The position numbers were made by a program, and so were the translations under genes. A DNA stretch of 64,000 nucleotides, from positions 19,513 through 83,512 of the forward strand of contig NZ_LYMM01000031.1 in assembly GCF_002896965.1 (NCBI RefSeq), written 5' to 3'. Below, one piece after another: positions 43,833 through 52,858 of this stretch. Source of the DNA: Novosphingobium guangzhouense (GTDB lineage: Bacteria; Pseudomonadota; Alphaproteobacteria; Sphingomonadales; Sphingomonadaceae). The notes below the pieces were generated by a model. The model was given only the letters and a program-made list of their open reading frames with translations, was not told the origin of the DNA and ran no database searches. Every line of letters starts with the position of its first letter. Positions within the stretch are counted from its first letter, which is position 1.

Positions 43833-45355
43833 CAGGTCGGCCAGCCTGCCGCCGATGCGCCTGCCGCCCCCCCCGCCGATGCCCCTGCCGGCGCGTCCGA
43901 GATGCGGCGGCTTACCACCAGCGACAGGTCGGGCCGGATGAGCGGGCGCGGCAGCATCCGGTAAAGCGCCATGGCCGCGCCCGCGAAGATCGCGAAGTTC
44001 ACCCCCGGATGGCTGTTGGGCGAAGATATCGCGGCAGGCACAAGGATAAGGGGCGCGGTGACCGCGCAGGCTTCCATCACTGCCCTGACGGCATCGCGCG
44101 GACGCTCCCTTGCCGGTCCGGCAGACCCTTCCATGCCCTGCGGACCTGCGGGCGAGCGCCAGATCACGCTGACCACGTTGAACAGATATATCCCGAAGGT
44201 GACGATGCCCACGACGCCCATCGTGCCCAGGATCGCCATGAACAGGCTGGACGAACGGAAACTGCCCGGACCCACGCCCAGCCCGCCCGATGCGGTGAAG
44301 GCGGTCAGCCCCTGCATCGCCCAGAACAGGCGCTGCTGCCCGGAATCGCTGTTGCCCTTCTCCACCGTCATGTGCAGCACCATGTCGCCGATCCTTGCGA
44401 CCCCGCCCGGCACCAGCGCCAGCCCGATCGCGGCGATCACCACGATCGCGAAGACGGTGATCCCCGCCTGCCGCAGCCGCACCGGCTCGGCGCTGGCGGG
44501 AAAGGCCAGCGCCCGGATCGCGAAGAACGCGCCGTACGAGCCAAGGCCGACGTAGGCCGTGCTTGACGTGCTGAAGAACAGCACCGCTCCCACTGCCAGC
44601 GCCGCCGCCCCGGTATGCCGCGCCCAGACCGAGCGATACCAGCATTCGCAGTTGAACACGAACCAGGCGAGCGCGAAGGACGCCCAGCCCGATGCTTCGG
44701 GAAAGAACCCGTCCACGCGGCTGAACCCCTGATAGGACTGGTCCAGCTGGGCATAGGAGCCGTTGCGGAACAGGGCGAAGAAGCCTTCCACCGGCGTGCC
44801 CTTGGTCTGCGAGGCGATCACCCCGCTCAGCGCATGGACCCAGGCGATGGCCACGCTGCCTTTCACCAGCGCCTCTATCCCGCCCGTCACCCGCACCGCT
44901 GCATACGTGCCCAGCGTCGCCAGCAGCGCGCCCAGCATGTAGACCGCAGCGGTGATGTTCTGCGCGGTCGGCCTGAGGGGGACGGTGTCGAACAGGTTGC
45001 GCGCATTGTCGAAGCGCATGGGCGCCACTTCTATGTGTCCGGCGAAAAGCCGCGGCGCGATGAAGGCGGCGGCAAGGCCGTAAAGCGTGAAAAGCACGAG
45101 CGCGAAACTGTCGCGGATGCCCTGTGTCAGCAGGCCGAACTGCCCGCCGCTGGGCATCAGGATGCGCAGGTAAAGGAAGATCAGCGCGAACTGGATCGGC
45201 GGGATCGAACTGTTGCCCAGCGCCGGGACGGACAGCGCCGCAGAGCCGCCGAACAGCCCCGATGCCATCACGAACACCAGCATGGCGGGCAGCGACCGGA
45301 ACAGCAGCATGAAACCGATGGCCAGTTGCAGCAGGCCGACGAACGTGAAGCTCAA
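43832..45355 (-). CDS. Polysaccharide polymerase / O-antigen ligase-like membrane protein (Wzy type)
   Basis: A 507-residue membrane protein with about 10-12 hydrophobic helices and a large periplasmic loop in the second half, the layout of Wzy polymerases and WaaL-like ligases. It starts at TTG 45355 with AAGGGGG seven bases upstream. No ATG fits. The segment GVGPGSFRSSSLFMAILG near residue 365 resembles the Wzy_C region. As the only candidate polymerase in the locus it should join repeat units made by the glycosyltransferases. The Ala/Gly-rich C-terminal tail is low complexity. Confidence 0.78.
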   Translation of the reverse strand: MSFTFVGLLQLAIGFMLLFRSLPAMLVFVMASGLFGGSAALSVPALGNSSIPPIQFALIFLYLRILMPSGGQFGLLTQGIRDSFALVLFTLYGLAAAFIAPRLFAGHIEVAPMRFDNARNLFDTVPLRPTAQNITAAVYMLGALLATLGTYAAVRVTGGIEALVKGSVAIAWVHALSGVIASQTKGTPVEGFFALFRNGSYAQLDQSYQGFSRVDGFFPEASGWASFALAWFVFNCECWYRSVWARHTGAAALAVGAVLFFSTSSTAYVGLGSYGAFFAIRALAFPASAEPVRLRQAGITVFAIVVIAAIGLALVPGGVARIGDMVLHMTVEKGNSDSGQQRLFWAMQGLTAFTASGGLGVGPGSFRSSSLFMAILGTMGVVGIVTFGIYLFNVVSVIWRSPAGPQGMEGSAGPARERPRDAVRAVMEACAVTAPLILVPAAISSPNSHPGVNFAIFAGAAMALYRMLPRPLIRPDLSLVVSRRISDAPAGASAGGAAGASAAGWPT

Positions 45356-45392
45356 CGTCGTTCCCCCTTCATTGGTGCCTTCAGGCAGAGCT

Positions 45393-46562
45393 TCAGGACG
45401 GCGCGCCTGCCGCAGTGGCGCGGCGGACCGCCGCCAGCATCTTGCGGTCGAAATGCTCGGGCGAAAACAGGTTGGACTGCTCGATCGCGCGGCGCGAATC
45501 GAATTCGGGAAGCCAGCGTTCGAACCGTTCCAGCCCGTCGACCAGCGATTCCGCGCTCTGCCGGTCGAAGAACAGGCCCGTCTCGCCGGGGACCACGCTG
45601 TCCAGTACCCCGCCCCGGCCATAGGCCAGCACCGGGCGGCCCGATGCCATGGCTTCGACCGGGACGATGCCGAAATCCTCCTCTGCCGTGAACACCAGCC
45701 CGCGCGCGCGCGCATAGGCTTCGCGCAGTTCGTTGAAGTTCAGGCGCGGGACGAAACGGATGTTCGGCCCCGCCGTCTTCTGCAGGCGGGCCAGCATCGC
45801 GCCTTCGCCCACCATGAGCAGCGGCAGGCCGGTATGGTTGAACGCTTCCACCGCAAGATCAGGCCGCTTGTAGGGCACCATCTGCCCCACCCACAGATAG
45901 CGTTCGTCCACGTCGAGGCTGGGGGTGAACATGCGCGTATCGACCGGCGGGTGGATCACTTCGGCCTCGCGCCGCCAGAACTTGCGGACGCGCTCGCGGA
46001 TGAAGCTGCTGTTGGCGACGACGGTGTCCACCCGTGCGCTGGAGGCGATGTCCCACTGCCGCATCCGGTGGTAGATCAGCGGCATCGCCGCACGGGCCAC
46101 GGGGTTCGCATCGCGCCGGTAGAGGTGGTAGTGATCCCACAGATACCGCATCGGTGAATGGCAGTAGCACAAGTGATGCGCGTGGGGGCTGGTGATCACC
46201 CCCTTGGCCGGGCCGCTTTCGCTGCTGATGACCAGATCGTATCCCGACAGATCCAGCTGTTCGAGCGCCATCGGCATCAGCGGCAGATAATACTGATAGA
46301 ACCGCCGCGCGAAGGGCAGGCCGTTGATCCACGTCGTCGTCACGCGGGACTTGCGGATGGCTTCGGACATGCGGGCGGGATCGTAGACATGGGTGAACAC
46401 GTCCGCGCCGGGGAACAGCGCCAGCAGCCGCTCCAGAACCCGCTCTCCCCCGCGCATGCCGACCAGCCAGTAATGGACGATGGCCACGCGCGGCTCGCTC
46501 ATGCGCCCGTGACGGCCCGCCGCGACATGTTCCGCGCCTGCCGATGGCAGCACCGGGATCAT
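45393..46562 (-). CDS. Family 4 glycosyltransferase
   Basis: A GT-B enzyme of 389 residues. The family part begins VAIVHYWLVGMRGGERVLE, with the Gly-rich acceptor loop, then CYCHSPMRYLWDHYHLY, VVANSSFIRERVRKFW, RYLWVGQMVPYKRPDLAVEA and the GT4 motif EEDFGIVPVEAMASGRP. The ATG at 46562 overlaps the upstream autokinase stop (ATGA) and is used here. ATG 46502 would begin MSEPRVAIVHYW and is closer to the usual family start, so it remains possible. Confidence 0.87.
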   Translation of the reverse strand: MIPVLPSAGAEHVAAGRHGRMSEPRVAIVHYWLVGMRGGERVLERLLALFPGADVFTHVYDPARMSEAIRKSRVTTTWINGLPFARRFYQYYLPLMPMALEQLDLSGYDLVISSESGPAKGVITSPHAHHLCYCHSPMRYLWDHYHLYRRDANPVARAAMPLIYHRMRQWDIASSARVDTVVANSSFIRERVRKFWRREAEVIHPPVDTRMFTPSLDVDERYLWVGQMVPYKRPDLAVEAFNHTGLPLLMVGEGAMLARLQKTAGPNIRFVPRLNFNELREAYARARGLVFTAEEDFGIVPVEAMASGRPVLAYGRGGVLDSVVPGETGLFFDRQSAESLVDGLERFERWLPEFDSRRAIEQSNLFSPEHFDRKMLAAVRRATAAGAPS

Positions 46563-48700
46563 GCGTAATAGCCTTTGTACTGTCGGTAGAAATAGGCGGG
46601 GTCGGTATGACCGAACAGCCGCTGGCGGCGCACGTCGATGCGGTTGATGGTAACCCCCACCACGTTCACGCTTTCGCGCGGCAGCAGGTTCAGCGCCGAC
46701 CGGGCCGCGCCCCGCATCGTCTTGCGCCAGCGGACCACCAGCACGGTCGCATCGGCCAGCCTTGCCATCGTGCGGCCAGACGCGATCGGCAGGACCGGCG
46801 GCAGGTCCATCACGACATGGGTGAAGCAGGCGCGCAGTTCGTCGATCAGGCGGGCGAACGTCTCGCCGGTCAGCAGGCTGTCGGGTTCGATGTCGGACGG
46901 CATGACGGGCAGCACGCACAGCCCCGATTCCCCGGTCACCAGCGCATCGGCCAGCGAGACTTTGCCTTCCAGCACCTCGATCAGTCCGGGATGTTCGGCG
47001 GGCAGGCGCAGCAGCTTGCTGACACCCCGGCCCCGCAGGTCGCAATCCACCAGGATCGTCCGCTCTCCGCAAAGCGCCAGCGTCTGGGCAAGGCACGATG
47101 CGATCGTCGTCTTGCCTTCCTTGGGCAGGGCCGAAGTCACCGCGATGACTTGCGCGGGGCCATAGACCGCCTGCTCGATCGACGTGCGCAGCGAGCGGAA
47201 CGATTCGGCGAAGGCAGAGCGCGGTTCCTCGGTGATCGCGGGCACTTCGCGCCGCGCCCGGCTGACCGAGCCGAGCAGCGGGATGGAACCCAGGAACCGG
47301 CTGCCCAGCCCGTATTGCACTTCCTCTGCCGTGGTCACGCCGCGGAACAGCGCTTCGGCGATGTAGGCCGCCGCAAGGCCCGCCCCCAGCCCGATCACCA
47401 GCGCCAGCACCATGTTCATCGGCACGTTGGGCGAACTGGGCAGCAGCGGCACTTCGGCCAGCGACAGCACGCGCGCATTGGGCTGCTGGGTGCCGTCCTG
47501 CGCCATCAGCTGCCGGTAGCTGTTGAGATAGCTTTCATACATCGCCTGCGATGAAAGGGCGGTGCGCTCCAGCTCGTCCAGCCCGACCATCGCCGCGTTG
47601 TTGCGCGCCAGATCGCCGCGCGCCGCGCCAAGGCTGGCGCTGAGCGAGGCGAGCCGCTGGCTGGCCACGTCGCGCTGCATTTCAAGGTTGGAGACGATCC
47701 GGCTGACCTCCTTGCCGATATCGCGGCGCACTTCGGCCAGTTCGCTTTTCGCGCGCTGAAGCTGGGGATGGTTCGCGCCGTAGCGTGCCTCAAGGTTCGC
47801 CACTTCGCCGCCGACCTGCGATTCGCGCGCGCGCAGGCCGCCGATGACGCCGGAGCCCAGCGCCTCGCCCAGATCCTCGCCCGAGGAACCCGAATTGAGC
47901 TGCGCCCGCGCCGTGGCCAGACGCGCCTCGCTTTCGGCGGCGACCGCGCGGGCGCGGGTTACTTCCTGATTGTAGCTGGAAATCTCCTGCTCGGTCAGCG
48001 ACGCGCCCGACGTGCTGAGCAGGCCGTTGGCGATGCGGTAGCGTTGCAGACGCTCGGTATCGGCATGGGCCTGTTCGCGCAGCTGCTGCAGGCGCGGCGC
48101 CACGAGCTGCGCGGTATCGCGGGTGCTTTCGCGCGCGGCCTCGACTTCGACCTGCGTGAACTGCTGCGCGTACATGTTGGCGATCTTCGCCGCATCCTGC
48201 CCGCTATCGGCCTGAAAGACGATGTCGAGCGCATAGCTTTCGCCGCTGCGCACAGCCGAGACATGGCGCTGGTAGCCCGAAACGATATCGGCCTGTTCCT
48301 GCGGGGTCCTGCCCTCCAGCACGCCCAGCGCCTGCGCCACGCGTTGCGCCAGCATCCGCGACTTCAGCGTTTCCACCTGCGTATCGACATAAGAACTGCT
48401 TGGCGCGGGGCCTGCCTGCCGAACCGCGCCGGCCGCCGGATTCTGTCCTTCCGGCGGGGTGACGAGGCTGACGGTGGCCTCGGCGGTGTAGACGGTGGGC
48501 ATGGAATAGGAGATCGCCGCTCCGATCAGCAGGGCGGCGCCCGTCACCATCGCGATCAGCCCGGCCCGCCTGCGGAAGAAGGCCATCGAGCCGCTCAGGT
48601 CAATGCGCTCCATGCCCGAAGGCATGAGCATCTGCCCCGGCGCATAGGCCATGTCGCGCGGGTCAGGCGCGGCGCTGATTATCTGGCTTGAACTGTTCAT
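46559..48700 (-). CDS. Wzc-type chain-length determinant / tyrosine autokinase (BY-kinase)
   Basis: A 713-residue inner-membrane co-polymerase. Two membrane helices (near residues 50-70 and about 430) flank a long periplasmic coiled-coil Wzz region. The cytoplasmic BY-kinase has Walker A (ALPKEGKTTIAS, near residue 520), Walker A' (ILVDCDLRGRG), Walker B (VVMDLPPVLPIA) and a C-terminal tyrosine cluster (YFYRQYKGYY) for autophosphorylation. It controls chain length and couples polymerisation to export. ATG 48700 has AGGAG upstream. An in-frame ATG 11 codons earlier lacks one. No separate Wzb-type phosphatase is seen in the window. Confidence 0.92.
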   Translation of the reverse strand: MNSSSQIISAAPDPRDMAYAPGQMLMPSGMERIDLSGSMAFFRRRAGLIAMVTGAALLIGAAISYSMPTVYTAEATVSLVTPPEGQNPAAGAVRQAGPAPSSSYVDTQVETLKSRMLAQRVAQALGVLEGRTPQEQADIVSGYQRHVSAVRSGESYALDIVFQADSGQDAAKIANMYAQQFTQVEVEAARESTRDTAQLVAPRLQQLREQAHADTERLQRYRIANGLLSTSGASLTEQEISSYNQEVTRARAVAAESEARLATARAQLNSGSSGEDLGEALGSGVIGGLRARESQVGGEVANLEARYGANHPQLQRAKSELAEVRRDIGKEVSRIVSNLEMQRDVASQRLASLSASLGAARGDLARNNAAMVGLDELERTALSSQAMYESYLNSYRQLMAQDGTQQPNARVLSLAEVPLLPSSPNVPMNMVLALVIGLGAGLAAAYIAEALFRGVTTAEEVQYGLGSRFLGSIPLLGSVSRARREVPAITEEPRSAFAESFRSLRTSIEQAVYGPAQVIAVTSALPKEGKTTIASCLAQTLALCGERTILVDCDLRGRGVSKLLRLPAEHPGLIEVLEGKVSLADALVTGESGLCVLPVMPSDIEPDSLLTGETFARLIDELRACFTHVVMDLPPVLPIASGRTMARLADATVLVVRWRKTMRGAARSALNLLPRESVNVVGVTINRIDVRRQRLFGHTDPAYFYRQYKGYYA

Positions 48701-48755
48701 CGTCTGCTCCTGCCGGTGGCGGGTGGGAGGCACCGCCCGTTAGGGTGCGCGCGGC

Positions 48756-50093
48756 TCAAATGGCGATCCGCGCACCGATCCGGGCTGCGAAGCCGTCGTA
48801 TTCTCGTGGTGTCACGCCGGAGCCGCGCTGATGCCGGCCGCTCAGTCCGGCAAAGGCGGCGACATTGGGGGTCAGCTTGTGACTGACCGTGAATTCGCCC
48901 TGCAGGCGCGTTTCGCGCCGGTCGAAGCCGTTGTAATCGTTGTTGAGGAAGCCAACCTCCAGCCCCACCAGGGTACGGCTGCCGACGGCCAGCGAACCGC
49001 TGGCGACAAGGCTCGATTGCAGGATCGTGGCCCCCAGTGCCAGCGGGCTGCGTTCCACCGTGCGCGCGCCATCAAGTTCAAGCCGCGCGCGCGGGGTCGG
49101 CGTCCAGCTGAACTTGACCCGGTAATCGACGGCGCTGACATCGGGCCGCTGCGGATCGCGGATGTTCTGCTTCACATAGCCCACCCCCGCCTCCATCGAG
49201 ACAAGGTCGGTGATCCGGTAGGTAACCCCGCCAAGCACCGAGAAACCCCGCGAATTGCGCTCCCGGCCCAGATCGTAGACAAGCCGCGTGCCCACCGCGC
49301 GGACGAAGACGCCCAGCTTGGTGGAGCGCCGGTATTCCACCTGCACCGCCATGCTGTCGCGCCGCACGTCGCGGAAGGACTGGTCCACCCGCACGCCCGA
49401 TTGCAGGGCATCGCGGTAGTCCACCTTCTGCGTACCGATGCTTGCCTGCCATTCGATCACGCCGCCGGTCTGCGCGATCCGCGCGCTCACGTTCTTGTCG
49501 ATGAAGGCCACGGGACGGTCGGTGAAGAACTGGTCCCCATAGGTGCCGCGCCGCTCGATCCGCCGGGCGATCCCGGAATCGAGGGTCAGCGTGATCCGCT
49601 CCGCGAAGTCCAGGCGGGTTGATCCGGCCAGCGACCACTGCCTGCTGTTTTCCTGAGGCGTATCGAAATAGCGGCGCGCTTCGGCGCGCGCGTCGAGCCG
49701 CAGCGAATGGCGCGGCAGGTCGGTCTGCAGCGCCAGCGCCGGGCGGACCACGGCCACGCCGTCGCTCACCTTGTCCGGGCGGTTGTAGATGTTGTCGTCA
49801 TAGCGCAAGTCGAAGTTGACGCGCGGCAGGGCGATGACGGAACCAAGCCGGATGCCCTTCGGCTCAAGCCCTTCGACCAGCGTTTCGGGCATTTCCACCG
49901 GATGGTCCTGCGCGCGGGCAAGTTCGGGAACCAGAAGCGGCAGCAGCGGGCCGGACAGCCACAGGGCGCAGATGCGCCGGGCCCGTCGCCCTGCTCGCTG
50001 CCCCGCTCGCTGCCCCGCTCGCTGCCGTCGTCTTCCTCCTGGATGTGCCTGCCGGACCGTGCTGCTAATCATCGCCTCAAGGCCGATCAGCAT
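48756..50093 (-). CDS. Outer-membrane beta-barrel protein of the exopolysaccharide export system
   Basis: A 445-residue protein with a signal peptide (cleavage near ELARAQ) and then a repeating pattern of amphipathic beta-strands to the C-terminal ARIGARIAI. This matches outer-membrane barrels of the BBP2_2 type that accompany Wzc/Wza sets in alphaproteobacteria. It probably forms or assists the outer-membrane exit channel. The ATG (50093) overlaps the sugar-transferase stop by seven bases. A second ATG at 50072 is possible. The signal region contains a tandem Gln-Arg-Ala-Gly repeat (see 49993). Confidence 0.77.
   Translation of the reverse strand: MLIGLEAMISSTVRQAHPGGRRRQRAGQRAGQRAGRRARRICALWLSGPLLPLLVPELARAQDHPVEMPETLVEGLEPKGIRLGSVIALPRVNFDLRYDDNIYNRPDKVSDGVAVVRPALALQTDLPRHSLRLDARAEARRYFDTPQENSRQWSLAGSTRLDFAERITLTLDSGIARRIERRGTYGDQFFTDRPVAFIDKNVSARIAQTGGVIEWQASIGTQKVDYRDALQSGVRVDQSFRDVRRDSMAVQVEYRRSTKLGVFVRAVGTRLVYDLGRERNSRGFSVLGGVTYRITDLVSMEAGVGYVKQNIRDPQRPDVSAVDYRVKFSWTPTPRARLELDGARTVERSPLALGATILQSSLVASGSLAVGSRTLVGLEVGFLNNDYNGFDRRETRLQGEFTVSHKLTPNVAAFAGLSGRHQRGSGVTPREYDGFAARIGARIAI
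49993..50028. repeat. 12-base tandem repeat (3 copies) in the barrel protein signal region
   Basis: GCTCGCTGCCCC repeats at 49993, 50005 and 50017 (last copy changed at its end). On the coding strand it encodes Gln-Arg-Ala-Gly units just before the hydrophobic core of the signal peptide. Loss or gain of units would keep the frame but change the positive charge of the n-region and so possibly export efficiency. Confidence 0.65.
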
Positions 50094-50959
50094 GAACCAC
50101 GCCCCAGGACCACCGCGGGGATCGTGGCGAAGAGGATCCGGGCATCGAAAGTCAGAGTGCGGGCCCGGATATACGTCACGTCGGCGGCAACCCGGCGGCG
50201 GTACGTCACGCTGCTGCGCCCGGAAACCTGCCACAGCCCGGTCAGCCCCGGCCGCACCGCGTAATAGTGATGGATGTAGCGGCCATAGCGCGGCACTTCC
50301 GCCTCCACGATCGGGCGCGGGCCCACGATGCTCATGTCGCCGCGCAGCACGTTCACCAGCTGGGGCAGCTCATCAAGGCTGGTCAGCCGCAGGTAGCGCC
50401 CAAGCCGGGTTATGCGCGGATCGCGCGGCAGCTTGTGATCGCGTTCCCACAGCGCCCGAAGCGCCGCATCCTCGCGCAGCATCGCGCCCAGCACCTGCTG
50501 CGCATCGACCCGCATCGAACGGAACTTGAGGCAGCGGAACATGCGCCCGTTACGGCCCACGCGCCGCTGCGCAAAGATCACCGGCCCGCGATCGTCCAGC
50601 CACACCGCCATGGCGATCAGGATGAGGACGGGCAGGAACAGCACCAGCAACGCCAGCGACAGTGCGATATCGATCGGGCGCGAAAGGACATTCTCCGGCG
50701 GCGCGATCATCTGCCAGCGATCCCAGCGGGACCGGGTGCCGGGCACGACCGGACGTACAGGGCCTGCAAGGGCCGGGAATCTCTGAGTGGCGGGCGACCG
50801 GGCGGCAAGAGCCTGCTGCCCGGCCGACGTCAGCGCAGCGGGGCCGCGATCCTTTGGCGTGGCAAAGAATAGCCGGCGCTCATGCAGTTGTTCGTGATGC
50901 GAATAGGAAAATGGAGACGTCCGTTTCCAATCCCGCAAGTCAATCGAGGCTCCATGCAT
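50087..50959 (-). CDS. Initiating sugar-phosphate transferase (undecaprenyl-phosphate glycosyl-1-phosphate transferase)
   Basis: A 290-residue membrane-associated PHPT/PglC-fold enzyme that transfers a sugar phosphate to undecaprenyl phosphate, the first step of repeat-unit synthesis. One hydrophobic re-entrant helix ([20 protein letters not shown], near residue 100) precedes the catalytic domain with [28 protein letters not shown] and SIVGPRP. The long WbaP-type N-terminal membrane part is absent, so it is a short-form enzyme. ATG 50959 has GGGGGG about six bases upstream. Upstream in-frame codons lack a site. Confidence 0.9.
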   Translation of the reverse strand: MHGASIDLRDWKRTSPFSYSHHEQLHERRLFFATPKDRGPAALTSAGQQALAARSPATQRFPALAGPVRPVVPGTRSRWDRWQMIAPPENVLSRPIDIALSLALLVLFLPVLILIAMAVWLDDRGPVIFAQRRVGRNGRMFRCLKFRSMRVDAQQVLGAMLREDAALRALWERDHKLPRDPRITRLGRYLRLTSLDELPQLVNVLRGDMSIVGPRPIVEAEVPRYGRYIHHYYAVRPGLTGLWQVSGRSSVTYRRRVAADVTYIRARTLTFDARILFATIPAVVLGRGSC

Positions 50960-51183
50960 TGAACACCCCCCTGTATGACGACCGGAAGCAAGTTGAACGT
51001 CTTGCGACGCCCGCAAATGCATCCGGCCTTACGAGAGGATTTCACTTCATCAGACTGACCTAGGCAACAAATCATAAGCATTATCACCTAGTACCCCTTT
51101 TGGACTAGCCCGGCGGCGATCCCAAATTTCCAGCACACCCTTAGAGGTATGGATCACGCTACACAGTAGGGTAGGATTGCTGC
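50960..51183. promoter_or_regulatory. Divergent promoter of the export operons with palindromic element
   Basis: This region lies between the leftward sugar-transferase operon and the rightward Wza-type gene. An imperfect inverted repeat, CTAGT (51088-51092) and ACTAG (51104-51108), encloses TACCCCT (51092-51098), which matches the NarL-type half-site consensus TACYYMT. The overlapping sequence ATCACCTAGTA (51083-51093) resembles the 12-mer ATCACCATTGTA at 11013 and 51933. It is a good candidate target for the LuxR/NarL-type regulator encoded at 52155, which is an inference. Confidence 0.45.
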
Positions 51184-51873
51184 ATGGTCCCGCGCTTGCG
51201 CAGGACGTCTCAAGGGAGGGCGATCTTGATCCGCACCAGCGTCATTCGTTTCCTTAACGGATTACCCGAATATCGCCGTCAGACCCGGCGGCTCGTCTCG
51301 CCGGCCGGGGCGCTCTCCCTCTCCCTTTCCGTGTCGCTGCTGACGGGCGGATGCGCTTCGCAGGATTACCCCTTCGTCGATGTGGCACAGGCCAATGCGC
51401 GGGCCGAACAAGGCCCCCGGCTCGACGCGGGAGACAAGCTGCGCATCGTCGTTTTCGATGAGCCGTCCCTCACCGGCGAATACGAAGTGGCGACATCCGG
51501 CGCGGTGACCCTGCCGCTGATTTCAGACGTGCCCGCATCGGGCAGCACCACCGGGCAGGTCGCCGATGCGATCACGGGAAAGCTTGCTCAGGGCGGCTAC
51601 GTCCTCAACCCGCGCGTCGCGGTCGATATCGTGTCCTACCGTCCGTTCTACATCCTGGGCGAAGTCGGCAAGCCGGGCGAATACACTTACGCGGGTGAAC
51701 TGTCGCTGCTGCAGGCTGTCGCCAAGGCCGGGGGCTTCACCGCCCGCGCCAACAAGGGGACGATCGTGGTCATGCGCAAGAGCTGGGGTGGCGGGCGCCG
51801 CGTCAACGTGGGCGATCCGGCGTTGCTGGTGATGCCGGGCGATACCATCACCGTCAGTGAATCGATGATGTGA
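51184..51873 (+). CDS. Wza-type polysaccharide export lipoprotein
   Basis: A 229-residue outer-membrane lipoprotein. The lipobox LLTGGC gives Cys57 as the lipidated residue. The Poly_export domain follows (LDAGDKLRIVVFDEPSLTGEYEV) and then SLBB-like strands (YILGEVGKPGEYTYAGELSL). It forms the periplasmic and outer-membrane export channel with the Wzc-type protein. ATG 51184 has AGGA about seven bases upstream. A TTG at 51226, with an even better GGGAGG site six bases before it, would shorten the signal region by 14 residues. The small size is usual for alphaproteobacterial members that pair with a separate outer-membrane barrel. Confidence 0.88.
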   Translation: MVPRLRRTSQGRAILIRTSVIRFLNGLPEYRRQTRRLVSPAGALSLSLSVSLLTGGCASQDYPFVDVAQANARAEQGPRLDAGDKLRIVVFDEPSLTGEYEVATSGAVTLPLISDVPASGSTTGQVADAITGKLAQGGYVLNPRVAVDIVSYRPFYILGEVGKPGEYTYAGELSLLQAVAKAGGFTARANKGTIVVMRKSWGGGRRVNVGDPALLVMPGDTITVSESMM

Positions 51874-52154
51874 GCATCGATTCATCCCGAAAAAGATACT
51901 ATCTGCCGCATATACAATGAGTACGATAAGATATCACCATTGTAAGTAAGCAAAGTTAGTATACCTACTCATTAATAGCAAGATAGCATCTGTGCGCAAG
52001 GTTGCATAGCAAGGCGCAATGATAATTTGCTAGTATTTTTATTATTACTAACAATTATTATTTTTCGGGCCGCCTCACTTATTCTCATTTCGACTGGATC
52101 GAAGCCGGTAGACGCTGCGTAAAGCGTTCTGCCGGGAGCCGAAAGGGGTGCCCG
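51874..52154. promoter_or_regulatory. AT-rich regulatory region of the LuxR-type gene
   Basis: These 281 bases have no gene and are strikingly AT-rich for this genome, with runs such as TTTTTATTATTACTAAC. ATCACCATTGTA is at 51933-51944, identical to the element before the autotransporter. AAAGGGG (about 52141-52147) lies seven bases before the TTG start at 52155. Low GC and a repeated element suggest a heavily regulated promoter, perhaps with nucleoid-protein silencing. Confidence 0.45.
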
Positions 52155-52823
52155 TTGGCAATTTCCGTTTCCATCATCAATCCCAGCACCATCGGCCGCG
52201 AGGGGCTGAGGCGCATCGTTTCGGATGGGGGCATCGCGGTGATGGCCACCGCCGCAAGCGCTGCGGAGCTGACCGAACTGCCCATGCGCGACGATCATCT
52301 CGTGCTCATCGACATGCCGCGCATCGAAGACCAGCTTGATGCCCTGCATCAGCTTGCGGACCGCGATTTCCATCAGGCGCTGGTTCTGGCGGACAAGTTC
52401 GATCTGGGCGTCATGCTGACCTGCTTCGAACACGGCGCGCGGGGCTATACGGTCAAGGATATGCCGTGCGACACGCTGATCGCCCTGCTGCGTCTGGCCG
52501 CGCTGGGCCACAGGATCATGCCGCCCGACGTTGCCGACATGCTCCGGCGCGAAAACCTGGGCGCCATCGCGCACGAACGGGTCGATGGCCCGCCCGCGCA
52601 AGGGACCAACCTGTCCCAGCGCGAAAACGATGTGCTGTCATGCCTGATGGCCGGCTATTCGAACAAGCACATCGCCCGCAAGCTGCGCGTCACCGAGGCT
52701 ACGGTGAAAGTTCACGTCAAGGCGATCCTGCGCAAGCTGAACGTGGCCAACCGCACCCAGGCCGCCATGTGGGCCACCGCCCGCGCCAGAACCGGCGCGC
52801 AGCACTGTTCCGACCTTGGCTAG
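52155..52823 (+). CDS. LuxR/NarL-type response regulator with atypical receiver domain
   Basis: A 222-residue regulator. The C-terminal GerE/LuxR helix-turn-helix is clear (LSQRENDVLSCLMAGYSNKH, then VTEATVKVHVKAILRKLNV). The N-terminal domain has the receiver layout with Asp53 (LVLIDMP) and Lys101 (GYTVKD), but the acidic metal-binding pair at the end of strand one is replaced by Asn9-Pro10 (SIINPSTIGREGLRRI). Phosphorylation by the usual Mg-dependent route therefore looks doubtful. The start is TTG 52155 with AAAGGGG upstream. Its place beside the polysaccharide locus, without a partner histidine kinase, suggests that it controls that locus. Confidence 0.87.
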   Translation: MAISVSIINPSTIGREGLRRIVSDGGIAVMATAASAAELTELPMRDDHLVLIDMPRIEDQLDALHQLADRDFHQALVLADKFDLGVMLTCFEHGARGYTVKDMPCDTLIALLRLAALGHRIMPPDVADMLRRENLGAIAHERVDGPPAQGTNLSQRENDVLSCLMAGYSNKHIARKLRVTEATVKVHVKAILRKLNVANRTQAAMWATARARTGAQHCSDLG

Positions 52824-52827
52824 AGCG

Positions 52828-52843
52828 CTGCCTCTTCCGGCAG
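52828..52843. terminator. Weak hairpin between convergent genes
   Basis: CTGCC (52828-52832) and GGCAG (52839-52843) form a 5-pair stem with a 6-base loop in the short gap between the convergent LuxR-type and flhA genes. There is no T-tract on either strand, so this is only a possible bidirectional terminator. Confidence 0.25.
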
Positions 52844-52858
52844 GGCCAAACCACTACC

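Noticed and set aside
22000..52000. Insertion sequences or transposases that might have brought in the polysaccharide locus
   Set aside because: No transposase-like frame or terminal inverted repeat was found and GC stays similar to the neighbours.
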